NCBI GenBank assembly: GCA_937895705.1
Contig: CALBKM010000027.1
Location: 16,204-80,203, forward strand
Direction: 5' to 3'
From: an uncultured Clostridia bacterium
GTDB lineage: Bacteria > Bacillota > Clostridia > Lachnospirales > Lachnospiraceae
Length of the DNA: 64,000 nucleotides
Of the stretch, positions 17,349 to 26,245 are shown piece by piece. The translations under genes and the position numbers were made by a program. The notes beneath the pieces were generated by a model. It saw only the letters and a program-made list of their open reading frames with translations, ran no database searches and had not been told where the DNA came from. Each line of letters opens with the position of its first letter. Positions within the stretch are counted from its first letter, which is position 1.

Positions 17349-18239
17349 TTACTTTTCTTCCTTTACTGCCGGTTTTAACTTCCCGTAGTAGAGCAATCCC
17401 AGTGCGCCCGGACCTGCATGGGTGCCGATGCTCGGACTGATGTCGTTGATGATAATGTTGGTAAAGCCGGTTTCTGCTTTTACCAGTTCCGCCACGGTGT
17501 TAGCGTCTTCTAAGCAGTTTCCGTGTACGATACCTACCGGAACGGAAGTGTCCGGTGTATCTTCCAGGGTATCCTTCATTCGGTCCACCAGAGTACGGAT
17601 GGATTTCTTTCTGCCTCTTGCGGTGCCGTCGGAGATTAGTGTTCCGGCATTTGTTACCGTAAGGAACGGCTTTAAGTTCAGCGCGCTTCCTACGAGAGCG
17701 GTGGTTTTGCTGACACGACCGCCGCGCTGTAAGTGGAATAAATCGTCTACGGTAAACTGTACGTTGATGTGTTGTTTATAGTGTTCCAAATCGGTTACAA
17801 TTTCCTCATAGGAGCATCCTTTTTCTTTTAAGTCCGTGGCGTGAAGTAATAAAATGGTTTCACCCAAAGAAACGTTTAGAGAATCGATGACAGTAATTTT
17901 TGCATCCGGATACTCTTCGCGCAATTCGTTTGCAACCATACACACATTGTTGTAGCTGCCGCTTAAGGCGGAGGAAAATGCAATATGGATAATATCTAAC
18001 CCTTTATCTAATACGGCACGGAATTTGTCTTCGATAACGGCAGGATTATTTGCCTGGGATTGCGGAAGCTCGCCGTTTTTCATGCGCTCATAGAACTCGG
18101 CCGGCGGCATATGAAGCTCGTTTCCGTATACGGTATCTCCGAAGGAGTAGTACTGCGGAATAATAACGGTTCCCAGTTTTTTTACATAGTCCTGCGGTAA
18201 ATCGGAATTGGAATCTGTGGTAATCATAAAGTCTCTCAT
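17349..18239 (-). CDS. DegV family fatty-acid-binding protein
   Basis: A 296-residue cytoplasmic protein of the DegV/FakB family. Family members bind a fatty acid and present it to the FakA kinase for phospholipid synthesis. The N-terminal start ITTDSNSDLP, the segment IAFSSALSGSYNNV with the Ser-containing lipid carboxylate site, and the R-G-G-R-V-S segment (LQRGGRVSKTTALVG) are all typical. Length is normal. AAAGGGGA lies eight bases before the ATG at 18239. It is divergent from spo0A, and the 247-base gap holds the spo0A control region. Confidence 0.9.
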   Translation of the reverse strand: MRDFMITTDSNSDLPQDYVKKLGTVIIPQYYSFGDTVYGNELHMPPAEFYERMKNGELPQSQANNPAVIEDKFRAVLDKGLDIIHIAFSSALSGSYNNVCMVANELREEYPDAKITVIDSLNVSLGETILLLHATDLKEKGCSYEEIVTDLEHYKQHINVQFTVDDLFHLQRGGRVSKTTALVGSALNLKPFLTVTNAGTLISDGTARGRKKSIRTLVDRMKDTLEDTPDTSVPVGIVHGNCLEDANTVAELVKAETGFTNIIINDISPSIGTHAGPGALGLLYYGKLKPAVKEEK

Positions 18240-18312
18240 GGATAAGTTCCCCTTTCATTTATCAGCTTGTACATTAAGTTAGTACGGTAAACGGGGAAAA
18301 GGTTACAAAGAA

Positions 18313-18321
18313 ATTGTCAAA
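18313..18321 (+). promoter_or_regulatory. Possible Spo0A box upstream of spo0A
   Basis: ATTGTCAAA matches the Bacillus Spo0A box TTTGTCRAA at eight of nine positions. It lies about 110 bases before the predicted spo0A transcription start and could give autoregulation. One 9-mer alone is weak evidence. Confidence 0.35.
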
Positions 18322-18373
18322 GTAAGCATTTTTTTAGCTTTTTCGGCGCAAAGGAAAAGTCATCCTGTAAAAA

Positions 18374-18445
18374 TGTAAATAATTTACAAATTTTGCTTGC
18401 AAATTTGAAAAAAGATGTTATAATGTGGATTGTAAATAATTTACA
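18374..18445 (+). promoter_or_regulatory. Two identical palindromic sites bracketing the spo0A promoter
   Basis: TGTAAATAATTTACA occurs at 18374-18388 and, identically, at 18431-18445. Each is a palindrome except for its central base. They sit at about -57 to -43 and +1 to +15 relative to the predicted start, as expected for a repressor that loops or blocks the promoter. They do not match the Spo0A box, CodY box or a catabolite-responsive element well. Confidence 0.65.
18397..18424 (+). promoter_or_regulatory. Extended -10 promoter for spo0A
   Basis: TTGCAA (18397-18402), a 16-base spacer, and TGTTATAAT, which gives an extended -10 with a perfect TATAAT (18419-18424). This is a vegetative SigA-type promoter; no convincing SigH promoter was seen. 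Confidence 0.65.
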
Positions 18446-18486
18446 AAAAAAGGAAATTTTGGGAGAAAGGCAGAGAAGAAAAGAAG

Positions 18487-19287
18487 ATGGAAAAGATTCG
18501 TGTACTTACGGTAGATGACAATGTTCGGATTTTGGAACTTTATGAGGAACTTTTGAAGAAAGACACTGTTGTGGAACATGTGGGCAGAGCGGAAGACGGA
18601 GTGGAAGCCGTGAAGAAAATCAAAGAGTTACAGCCGGATGTTGTGCTGCTGGATATCATTATGCCGAAGCTTGACGGAATCGGTGTATTGGAGCAGATAC
18701 GTAAGGATGCGGAATTGGTAAAACAGCCTAAGGTAATTGTGGTGACCGCCATCGGTCAGGAGCGGGTAACGGAGAGTGTGTTTGCGCTGGGGGCCAGTTA
18801 TTATATTATGAAACCTTTTGACAGTACGGTGATTATGCAGCGAATTCATCAGGTCATGGGAATCGGAACGATTTGCGGAGGAGAGCACAGCCGGCTTGTA
18901 AATCAGGAGGCGACGGTTTCCGGCGGAAATCATTTGGAAGTGGATGTGACGGATATTATTCATGAAATCGGTGTACCGGCACATATTAAAGGATATCAAT
19001 ATTTGAGAGATGCGATTATGTTGTCGGTGGACAATACGGAGATGTTGAATTCTATTACAAAGATGTTGTATCCGTCCATCGCAAAGCGTCATAAAACAAC
19101 GCCGAGCCGTGTGGAACGTGCGATCCGTCATGCCATCGAAGTGGCCTGGAGCAGGGGAAAAACCGATACCATCGATGCCCTGTTCGGCTATACGGTAGCC
19201 GGAGGAAAAGGAAAGCCGACCAACTCGGAATTTGTGGCGTTAATTGCGGATAAAATCCGGTTGGAGTATAAATTACGTACCCAGTAA
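18487..19287 (+). CDS. spo0A: Sporulation master regulator Spo0A
   Basis: A 266-residue response regulator. The receiver domain (residues 1-125) has the acidic pair in VDDN, the phosphoacceptor Asp in VVLLDIIMPKLDG (near residue 57), the Thr in VVTAIGQ and the Lys in YIMKPFD. A short linker leads to the Spo0A-specific C-terminal domain (about 150-266), with GVPAHIKGYQYLR and the recognition region SRVERAIRHAIEVAWSRG. Phosphorylated Spo0A binds TTTGTCRAA boxes to begin sporulation. The ribosome site is weak (purine-rich AGAAGAAAAGAAG before the ATG). It is normally next to spoIVB; here a 10-kb block intervenes. Confidence 0.97.
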   Translation: MEKIRVLTVDDNVRILELYEELLKKDTVVEHVGRAEDGVEAVKKIKELQPDVVLLDIIMPKLDGIGVLEQIRKDAELVKQPKVIVVTAIGQERVTESVFALGASYYIMKPFDSTVIMQRIHQVMGIGTICGGEHSRLVNQEATVSGGNHLEVDVTDIIHEIGVPAHIKGYQYLRDAIMLSVDNTEMLNSITKMLYPSIAKRHKTTPSRVERAIRHAIEVAWSRGKTDTIDALFGYTVAGGKGKPTNSEFVALIADKIRLEYKLRTQ

Positions 19288-19337
19288 ACGCAGTAGAAAA
19301 AAGAGGCGGAGAAAAAGGCGGAAATATTGAAAAATGC

Positions 19338-19366
19338 TTTTCAAATTATCCGAATTGTGGTATACT
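19338..19366 (+). promoter_or_regulatory. Promoter for glgA
   Basis: TTTTCA (19338-19343), a 17-base spacer, and TATACT (19361-19366). TGG directly upstream gives an extended -10. Confidence 0.5.
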
Positions 19367-19407
19367 GATTATATATAATGATATCTGTTTACACAAGGAG
19401 GAGAACC

Positions 19408-20853
19408 GTGAAAAATATTCTTTTTGTTGCTTCTGAGTGTGTGCCTTTTATTAAGACCGGAGGTCTGGCAGATGTGGTGGGTGCCCTTCCGAAGTATTTG
19501 GACAAAGAACGCTATGATGTTCGGGTAATGCTTCCGAATTACATGTCCATTCCGGCGAAGTATAAGGAGAAAATGCTGTATAAGACCCATTTCTACATGG
19601 ATCTTGCATGGCGCAGTCAGTATGTGGGGGTACTGGAAGCTGTCATTGACGGGATTACGTTTTATCTGATTGATAATGAGTATTATTTTGCCGGGGATAA
19701 GCCGTACGGTAATATCCATGAGGATATCGAGAAGTTTGCGTTCTTTTCCCGCGCGGTATTGTCGGCGTTGCCGCAAATCGGCTTCCGCCCGGATTTGATT
19801 CATTGTAACGACTGGCAGACCGGTCTGATTCCGGTGTATTTGCACGACAGCTTCGAGCAGGGAGAGTTTTACCGCGGTATCAAGTCGGTAATGACCATTC
19901 ACAACTTAAAGTTCCAGGGTGTCTGGGATAAGAAGACGGTGGCGGATATTACCGGCCTTGACATGTACTATTTTACTCCGGACAAGTTGGAGGCTTACGG
20001 CGATGCCAACTATTTAAAGGGCGGTATCGTGTATGCGGACTATGTGACCACGGTAAGCGATACCTATGCGGAGGAGATTAAGACGCCGTTTTACGGTGAG
20101 GGACTTGACGGTTTGATGCGTGCCCGTTCCAATAATCTTTGGGGTATTGTAAACGGTATTGACTACGAAGAGTACGACCCAGAAACCGATCCGTTTATCG
20201 TGCAGAATTTCAATATCAGGAATTTTCGTAAGGAGAAGGTAAAGAACAAGCTGGCTTTGCAGGAAGAGCTTGATTTGGAACGCGACGGTAAGAAGTTTAT
20301 GGTGGGCGTGGTTTCCAGACTGACGGACCAGAAGGGGTTTGACCTGGTAGAGTGTGTGATGGAAGAGCTTTGTGATACGGATGTACAGCTTGTGATTCTC
20401 GGCACGGGCGATCCGAAGTATGAGAACCTGTTCCGCTACTATGAGTGGAAGTATCACGGAAGGGTGTCCTCCAATATTTATTATAATAATGAGCGTGCTC
20501 ATAAGATTTATGCGGCTTGTGATGCGTTTTTGATGCCGTCGCTGTTTGAACCGTGCGGTCTCAGCCAGCTCATCAGTTTGCGATACGGTACCGTGCCGAT
20601 TGTTCGAGAGACCGGCGGCCTTCGGGATACCGTTATTCCGTACAACGAGTACGAGGGAACCGGAACCGGTTTCAGTTTTGCGAATTACAACGCCCATGAG
20701 ATGCTTTCCATTGTACGTTACGCAAAGCATATTTATTATAACAAAAAGAGAGAGTGGAATAAGCTTGTGGACCGCGGAATGGCAACAGATTTTTCGTGGA
20801 AAGCTTCCGCTAAGAAGTACGAAGATTTATATCGTACCATGCTCGGAGAATAA
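19408..20853 (+). CDS. glgA: Glycogen synthase (GT5)
   Basis: A 481-residue ADP-glucose-dependent glycogen/starch synthase that lengthens alpha-1,4-glucan chains. It has the substrate loop FIKTGGLADVVGALP near residue 15, the His region HCNDWQTGL, and the C-terminal nucleotide-sugar site with SLFEPCGLSQL and TGGLRDTV. Length is normal for GT5. The start is GTG at 19408, because AAGGAGGAG lies just upstream; the earlier in-frame ATG at 19378 lies before that site. No other glycogen gene is nearby. In sporeformers glycogen can serve as a pre-spore reserve; that link here is inference. Confidence 0.95.
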   Translation: MKNILFVASECVPFIKTGGLADVVGALPKYLDKERYDVRVMLPNYMSIPAKYKEKMLYKTHFYMDLAWRSQYVGVLEAVIDGITFYLIDNEYYFAGDKPYGNIHEDIEKFAFFSRAVLSALPQIGFRPDLIHCNDWQTGLIPVYLHDSFEQGEFYRGIKSVMTIHNLKFQGVWDKKTVADITGLDMYYFTPDKLEAYGDANYLKGGIVYADYVTTVSDTYAEEIKTPFYGEGLDGLMRARSNNLWGIVNGIDYEEYDPETDPFIVQNFNIRNFRKEKVKNKLALQEELDLERDGKKFMVGVVSRLTDQKGFDLVECVMEELCDTDVQLVILGTGDPKYENLFRYYEWKYHGRVSSNIYYNNERAHKIYAACDAFLMPSLFEPCGLSQLISLRYGTVPIVRETGGLRDTVIPYNEYEGTGTGFSFANYNAHEMLSIVRYAKHIYYNKKREWNKLVDRGMATDFSWKASAKKYEDLYRTMLGE

Positions 20854-20860
20854 ATTGACA

Positions 20861-20896
20861 GCCCATTTTGGACGAGCCTGCCCAAAATGGGCTTTT
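20861..20896 (+). terminator. Intrinsic terminator after glgA
   Basis: A perfect 11-bp stem (GCCCATTTTGG with CCAAAATGGGC), a 10-base loop and a TTTT tail. Confidence 0.85.
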
Positions 20897-20978
20897 GTCG
20901 GATGAAGAACAGGAGAAGGTGGAAAACTTCTGCAGACCGGCATACAATGAGTTAGATAGGACTCGGAAGGAGAAACAT

Positions 20979-22487
20979 ATGAAGTTAGAAGAATTGCTTA
21001 CGCAATTGCGTTCGGAACGGTTGGTTACGGAAATACGCGGGAATAAGGACGTTGATGTAACGGGAATTGTGTATGATACCAGAACGTCCATCGAAAAAGG
21101 AAATCTTTTTGTGTGTATCAAGGGGGCTGTTTTTGACGGACATGAATATGCGGAAACGGCAGTGGAGGCAGGAGCATCGGTGATTGTAGCGGAAAAGGAG
21201 CTTGTGCTTTCCGGGGATGCCACACTGGTGCTGGTAAAGGATACGAGAAAAGCGTTGGCGTATTTGTCTGCGGCCTGGTTCGGTTATCCGGCAAAGGAAC
21301 TGATTACCATTGGGATTACCGGAACAAAGGGAAAGACCACCACTGCTTATATGGTACATCATATTTTGGAGAAGGTAGGAATAAAGACCGGACTGATCGG
21401 TACGGTAGAGGTACAAAACGGCAGGGAAACAATTCCGGCCAGTCATACCACGCCGGAATCCTATTTGCTTCATAAATATTTCAGGGAGATGGCAGATAAC
21501 GGTTGTAAGGCGGTTGTTATGGAGGTGTCCTCCCAGGCGTTAAAGTTGTCCAGAGTGGGCGGAATTATGTTTGATTACGGAGTGTTTACCAATCTGGAAC
21601 CGGATCACATCGGTCCCAACGAGCACTCGGATTTTGAGGATTATGCGGAGTGTAAATCCCGGTTGTTCTGCCAGTGTCGGTTCGGTATCTTAAATGCGGA
21701 CGACCCGATGATGAACCGGATGCTTCTCGGCAGTGTTTGTGATTATATGACTTACGGATGCAAGGAAGGCGCAGATTTGGTTGCTACGGATATCGACCAA
21801 CATCGTACGGACGGAAAATTGATGGTTTCTTATAAAACCAAAGGGGTGTTGGAAACGGAGATTTCGGTACCGGTACCGGGAATCTTTACCGTATACAATT
21901 CCCTTACGGCGGTTGCCATCTGTATGCATTTGAAAGTACCGACGGAGATTATGCAAAAGGCTTTTGCGGAGGTACGGGTAAAGGGAAGACTGGAAAGTAT
22001 ACCTCTTTCCTCTAAGTTTTCCCTGATGATTGATTATGCCCACAATGCCATGAGTTTAAAGAGTCTGCTGACGGCCTTAAAGGAGTATAACCCGAAGCGG
22101 TTGGTATGTCTGTTCGGCTGCGGCGGTAATCGTTCCAGAGACCGTCGGTTTGAGATGGGAGAGATTTCGTCCCGGTATGCGGACCTGACCATTGTTACGT
22201 CCGATAATCCTCGTTTTGAGGAGCCGGAGGCAATTATCGAAGACATTTTGACCGGTGTGAAAAAGGCGGACGGGGAATATGTGACCGTACCGGACCGTAA
22301 GGAAGCTATCCGTTACGCGATTTTAAATGCCCGGGATGAAGATGTAATTGTGCTTGCGGGAAAGGGACACGAAGATTATCAGGAAATTAAAGGTGTAAAG
22401 TACCCGATGGATGAGCGGGTTCTCATAAAGGAGATTCTTTCGGAGATGTCCCCGGAAGAAAAAGAAAGATTAAAGATTCTTATGTAA
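20979..22487 (+). CDS. murE: UDP-MurNAc-tripeptide synthetase MurE
   Basis: A 502-residue cytoplasmic ligase adding the third amino acid to the peptidoglycan precursor. The ATP loop is GITGTKGKTTT (about residue 112), then TTPE and the central-domain block YAHNAMSLK. The substrate motif reads DNPR (about residues 409-412), which is typical of enzymes using meso-diaminopimelate rather than lysine. The ATG at 20979 has AAGGAGA five bases upstream; an earlier in-frame ATG at 20868 lies inside the glgA terminator. It stands apart from the division cluster at 37-48 kb, where murE is often found in other Firmicutes. Confidence 0.95.
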   Translation: MKLEELLTQLRSERLVTEIRGNKDVDVTGIVYDTRTSIEKGNLFVCIKGAVFDGHEYAETAVEAGASVIVAEKELVLSGDATLVLVKDTRKALAYLSAAWFGYPAKELITIGITGTKGKTTTAYMVHHILEKVGIKTGLIGTVEVQNGRETIPASHTTPESYLLHKYFREMADNGCKAVVMEVSSQALKLSRVGGIMFDYGVFTNLEPDHIGPNEHSDFEDYAECKSRLFCQCRFGILNADDPMMNRMLLGSVCDYMTYGCKEGADLVATDIDQHRTDGKLMVSYKTKGVLETEISVPVPGIFTVYNSLTAVAICMHLKVPTEIMQKAFAEVRVKGRLESIPLSSKFSLMIDYAHNAMSLKSLLTALKEYNPKRLVCLFGCGGNRSRDRRFEMGEISSRYADLTIVTSDNPRFEEPEAIIEDILTGVKKADGEYVTVPDRKEAIRYAILNARDEDVIVLAGKGHEDYQEIKGVKYPMDERVLIKEILSEMSPEEKERLKILM

Positions 22488-22524
22488 TCAATGTTTTATG
22501 AAGTAACAAAGGAGGAAGGAATCG

Positions 22525-24759
22525 ATGCGGTATGCCGATGTAATTGTGGACATTTCGCTGGAAAAACTGGATAAGACGTACCAATATGCGATTCCGGACC
22601 ACCTGGCGGATGTTGCGGTGGTGGGGGCAAAGGTAGAAGTTCCTTTCGGAGGAGGAAACCGGAAGCTTTTAGGATATATTATGGATACCTCCGATACGCC
22701 GGCCTTTGACCCGGCCCGGACAAAAGAGATTCTGTCTGTAGTACAAGGGGCGGTGTCGTTGGAACGCAGGTCCATTGCCCTGGCGTACTGGATGAAGGAA
22801 CATTTCGGTGGTACGATGAACGAAGCCTTAAAAACGGTACTTCCGGTAAAACAGGAAGTGCGGAATTTAAAAAAACGTACGATTGTGCTGCAGGCGGAGC
22901 CGGAGGCTTTTGATGCCTATTATGCCGCGGCGGTAAAACGGAAATATGAAGCAAGAATCCGATTGCTTGAGGCGTTAAAAGAGAAAAGGGAACTGGATTA
23001 TTCAGAAGCGGAACAGAAGCTTAAAATAACGGCAAGTACCGTGGAAGCGGTTTGTCGGGACGGAATCGTTTCCGTAAAGGAGGAAACGGTGTACCGGAAT
23101 CCCGCAAATGGAATACAGCTTGTCAATAAGCCGCAGTTAAACGAGGAACAGAAACAGGCAGTGGAAACGGTCTGGACCGATTATACAGAAGGAAGACGAG
23201 GCACGTATTTATTGTTCGGTGTTACCGGAAGCGGGAAGACCGAGGTGTATCTGGAACTGATTGAACGGGTCGTTCGTGAAGGGAAACAGGCCATTATGCT
23301 GATTCCGGAGATTTCGCTTACGTTTCAGACGGTGCGGCGTTTTTACGAACGATTCGGAGAACGGGTGTCGGTGTTGCATTCCAGACTTTCCGCAGGAGAA
23401 CGTTACGACCAGTATGTGCGGGCACAAAACGGTGAAATCGATGTGATGATAGGACCGCGTTCGGCTTTGTTTACGCCGTTTGAGAGCCCGGGGCTGATTT
23501 TGATGGATGAAGAGCAGGAGGGCGCTTATAAAAGTGAAGGAACCCCCAAATATCATGCGAGAGAGACGGCGGAATATCTGGCAGAATTAACGGGAGCGTC
23601 TCTGGTATTGGGGTCAGCCACCCCGTCTCTGGAGGCATATACAAGAGCGAAGGAAGGCAGGTATCGTCTTTTGACGCTGACCAAACGTGCTAAAGAGGCT
23701 GTGATGCCCAAGGTAGAGATTGTGGATTTGCGACAGGAACTGGCGGAAGGGAACCGTTCCATGTTCAGCAGAAAACTTAGGGCTTTGATGGAGGAACGGC
23801 TTGCCAAAGGGCAGCAGGTTATGTTGTTTTTAAACCGGCGTGGTTATGCGGGTACGGTATCCTGTCGTGCCTGCGGAGAGGGAATGAAGTGTCCGCATTG
23901 CGATATTTCCCTGACCTTTCATAAGGGAGGAAGGTTGTTGTGTCATTACTGCGGATATGAAATACTGCAGCCGAAAACCTGTCCGTCCTGCGGTTCTAAG
24001 TACATCGGATTGTTCGGTACCGGTACCCAGAAGGTAGAAGAGGCGGTACTACGGGAATTCCCGGGGGTTAAGGTGTTGCGAATGGATGCGGATACCACAA
24101 AAAACAAAGGCGGTCATGAAAAAATAGCGGAAGCCTTTGCGAAGGAAGAAGCTCAGGTGTTAATCGGTACCCAGATGATTGTAAAAGGCCATGATTTTCC
24201 GAAGGTGACGCTGGTGGGAATCATTGCGGCGGATTTGTCTTTGTATGCGGGAGATTACCGGGCTGCGGAGCGAACGTTCTGTTTGCTTGCCCAGGCGTCG
24301 GGACGTGCCGGACGGGATAAGCTGGCGGGAAATGTGGTGATTCAGACCTATCAGCCGGACCATTACAGCATCGTGGCGGCGGCAAACGAAGACTACGAAG
24401 GCTTTTATACGCAGGAGATGGCGTATCGGAGACTGCTTAAGTATCCTCCGGCGGCTCATGTACTGGCGGTTTTGGTACAGGGAGAAGAGGAGAATACGGC
24501 AAAAAAGGCGGCGCTGCGAATTGCGGGAGTACTGCAGGCGGCAAAGTTGCCGGAGGAAGGATTCGGAACCGTGTCGGGACCGGTGCCGGCGGGGCTTGCG
24601 AAAGCCAATGACATGTATCGTTTTTTGATTTATGTGAAATCCGCAAGTTATGAGCGTTTGATGGAATTTCACAGAGTTGCCGGAGCGGAGAAACTATTGA
24701 CAGAATCGGCAATGAAGTGTAACATACAGTTTGACTTCAATCCACTCAGTGGTTATTGA
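22525..24759 (+). CDS. priA: Primosomal protein N' (PriA helicase)
   Basis: A 744-residue helicase that reloads the replisome at stalled forks. The N-terminal 3'-DNA-end binding domain is followed by the helicase core. Walker A is GVTGSGKTEVY (about residue 231). The DEEQ box is in LILMDEEQEGAYK (about residue 327). A cluster of CxxC zinc motifs lies at about residues 447-490 (CRACGEGMKCPHC, CHYCGYEILQPKTCPSC), then the C-terminal RecA-like lobe with QASGRAGR. AAAGGAGGAAGGA precedes the ATG. Length is normal. Confidence 0.96.
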   Translation: MRYADVIVDISLEKLDKTYQYAIPDHLADVAVVGAKVEVPFGGGNRKLLGYIMDTSDTPAFDPARTKEILSVVQGAVSLERRSIALAYWMKEHFGGTMNEALKTVLPVKQEVRNLKKRTIVLQAEPEAFDAYYAAAVKRKYEARIRLLEALKEKRELDYSEAEQKLKITASTVEAVCRDGIVSVKEETVYRNPANGIQLVNKPQLNEEQKQAVETVWTDYTEGRRGTYLLFGVTGSGKTEVYLELIERVVREGKQAIMLIPEISLTFQTVRRFYERFGERVSVLHSRLSAGERYDQYVRAQNGEIDVMIGPRSALFTPFESPGLILMDEEQEGAYKSEGTPKYHARETAEYLAELTGASLVLGSATPSLEAYTRAKEGRYRLLTLTKRAKEAVMPKVEIVDLRQELAEGNRSMFSRKLRALMEERLAKGQQVMLFLNRRGYAGTVSCRACGEGMKCPHCDISLTFHKGGRLLCHYCGYEILQPKTCPSCGSKYIGLFGTGTQKVEEAVLREFPGVKVLRMDADTTKNKGGHEKIAEAFAKEEAQVLIGTQMIVKGHDFPKVTLVGIIAADLSLYAGDYRAAERTFCLLAQASGRAGRDKLAGNVVIQTYQPDHYSIVAAANEDYEGFYTQEMAYRRLLKYPPAAHVLAVLVQGEEENTAKKAALRIAGVLQAAKLPEEGFGTVSGPVPAGLAKANDMYRFLIYVKSASYERLMEFHRVAGAEKLLTESAMKCNIQFDFNPLSGY

Positions 24760-24777
24760 GAACAGGAGGATAAGAAA

Positions 24778-25254
24778 ATGGCATTAAGAAAAATCAGAAC
24801 ATTAGGCGATCCGGTGTTGGAGAAGGTTTCAAAACCTGTACCGGAAGTGACGGAGAAGATTAAAGAATTGGCATACGATATGTTGGATACAATGTACACC
24901 GCAAACGGTGTGGGCCTTGCTGCGCCGCAGGTAGGTGTATTAAAGAGAATGGTAGTAATCGATGTTTCTCCGGAAGGAGATAAGCCGATTGTTCTTATCA
25001 ATCCGGAGATTATTGCAATGTCCGGTACCCAGAGCGGGGAAGAGGGCTGTTTAAGTGTTCCGGGCAAGTCCGGTTGCGTGACAAGACCGAATGAAGTGAC
25101 GGTGCGTGCTTATAACTTAAAGATGCAGCAGATTGAATTGACCGGTACGGAACTTTTGGCCCGAGCACTTTGTCATGAAATCGATCACCTGGACGGTGTC
25201 GTATATGTTCAGAAGGTGGAAGGCGAGCTTCATGATGTGGCAGCTCAGGAGTAA
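24778..25254 (+). CDS. def: Peptide deformylase
   Basis: A 158-residue metalloenzyme removing the formyl group from new proteins. All three motifs are present: GVGLAAPQVG (residues about 42-51), EEGCLSVPG with the metal-binding Cys (near 90), and HEIDHLDG with two metal His residues (near 134-138). It lies 18 bases after priA and is followed 13 bases later by fmt, which makes the formyl-Met-tRNA whose formyl group it removes. Confidence 0.97.
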   Translation: MALRKIRTLGDPVLEKVSKPVPEVTEKIKELAYDMLDTMYTANGVGLAAPQVGVLKRMVVIDVSPEGDKPIVLINPEIIAMSGTQSGEEGCLSVPGKSGCVTRPNEVTVRAYNLKMQQIELTGTELLARALCHEIDHLDGVVYVQKVEGELHDVAAQE

Positions 25255-25267
25255 CAGGAGGAACTAA

Positions 25268-26203
25268 ATGAGAGCGGTTTTTATGGGAACGCCGGAGATT
25301 GCGGCAGAAGTATTAAAATGTTTACTTACGTCCGAACATGAGATTATTGCGGTGGTAACACAGCCGGACCGTCCGAAGGGCCGGGGAAAAGAGCTTGCAA
25401 AGTCTCCTGTGAAGCTGGTGGCGGAGGAACACGGAATCCCGGTATTACAGCCGGAAAGGGTAAAGGCACCGGAATCCGTAGCAGAGCTTCGTGCTTTGAA
25501 TCCGGATATTATTCTGGTGGCGGCCTTCGGGCAGATTGTTTCGAAGGAGATTTTGGATTTGCCGAAATACGGTTGTATTAACGTACATGCGTCGTTGCTT
25601 CCGGAGTATCGGGGCGCGGCTCCGATTCAGTGGGCGATTCTGGATGGTAAGGATGTAACAGGAATTACCATTATGCGGATGGATGAAGGAATCGATACCG
25701 GCGATATGATTTGTAAGACGGAGATTCCGATTACGGCAGAGGAGACGGGCGGCAGTCTTCACGATAAGCTGGCGGCTGCGGGCGGACCGTTGCTTCTTTC
25801 CGCAATTAAGCAAATCGAAGAAGGAACTGCGGTATATACCCCGCAAAATCATGAGGAGCACACCTATGCGAAAATGCTTCGTAAAGAGCTGGGTAAACTC
25901 GATTTTACGGAACCGGCGGAAAAGTTGGAACGTTATATTCGCGGTTTAAATCCTTGGCCGAGTGCATATACTTATAAAGACGGGAAAACCATGAAGTTCT
26001 GGAGTGCTTCCGTGTCTTATGAGAAGTTTGATGCATGCCCGTGCGGCACCCTTGTTTCCGTACAGGACGGAATGCTTTGGATTATGACCGGAGACGGTGT
26101 TTTACAGGTAAAGGAGCTTCAGCCGGAGGGCAAGCGCCGCATGACTACGGAGGAATATCTTCGTGGCTATCCGCTTGTTCCGGGAATTGTATTCGGAAGC
26201 TAG
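25268..26203 (+). CDS. fmt: Methionyl-tRNA formyltransferase
   Basis: A 311-residue enzyme transferring a formyl group from 10-formyl-THF to initiator Met-tRNA. The Rossmann-type domain starts MRAVFMGTPEIAAEVL. The folate-site block is INVHASLLPEYRGAAPIQWAIL, and the catalytic Asp region DEGIDTGD is present. The C-terminal OB-like tRNA-binding domain holds RGLNPWPSAYT. GGAGGA precedes the ATG. Length is normal. Confidence 0.97.
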   Translation: MRAVFMGTPEIAAEVLKCLLTSEHEIIAVVTQPDRPKGRGKELAKSPVKLVAEEHGIPVLQPERVKAPESVAELRALNPDIILVAAFGQIVSKEILDLPKYGCINVHASLLPEYRGAAPIQWAILDGKDVTGITIMRMDEGIDTGDMICKTEIPITAEETGGSLHDKLAAAGGPLLLSAIKQIEEGTAVYTPQNHEEHTYAKMLRKELGKLDFTEPAEKLERYIRGLNPWPSAYTYKDGKTMKFWSASVSYEKFDACPCGTLVSVQDGMLWIMTGDGVLQVKELQPEGKRRMTTEEYLRGYPLVPGIVFGS

Positions 26204-26245
26204 GATACAGTATGGACAGTGGGTGCAAGGAAGGGAGGAGTTCTC

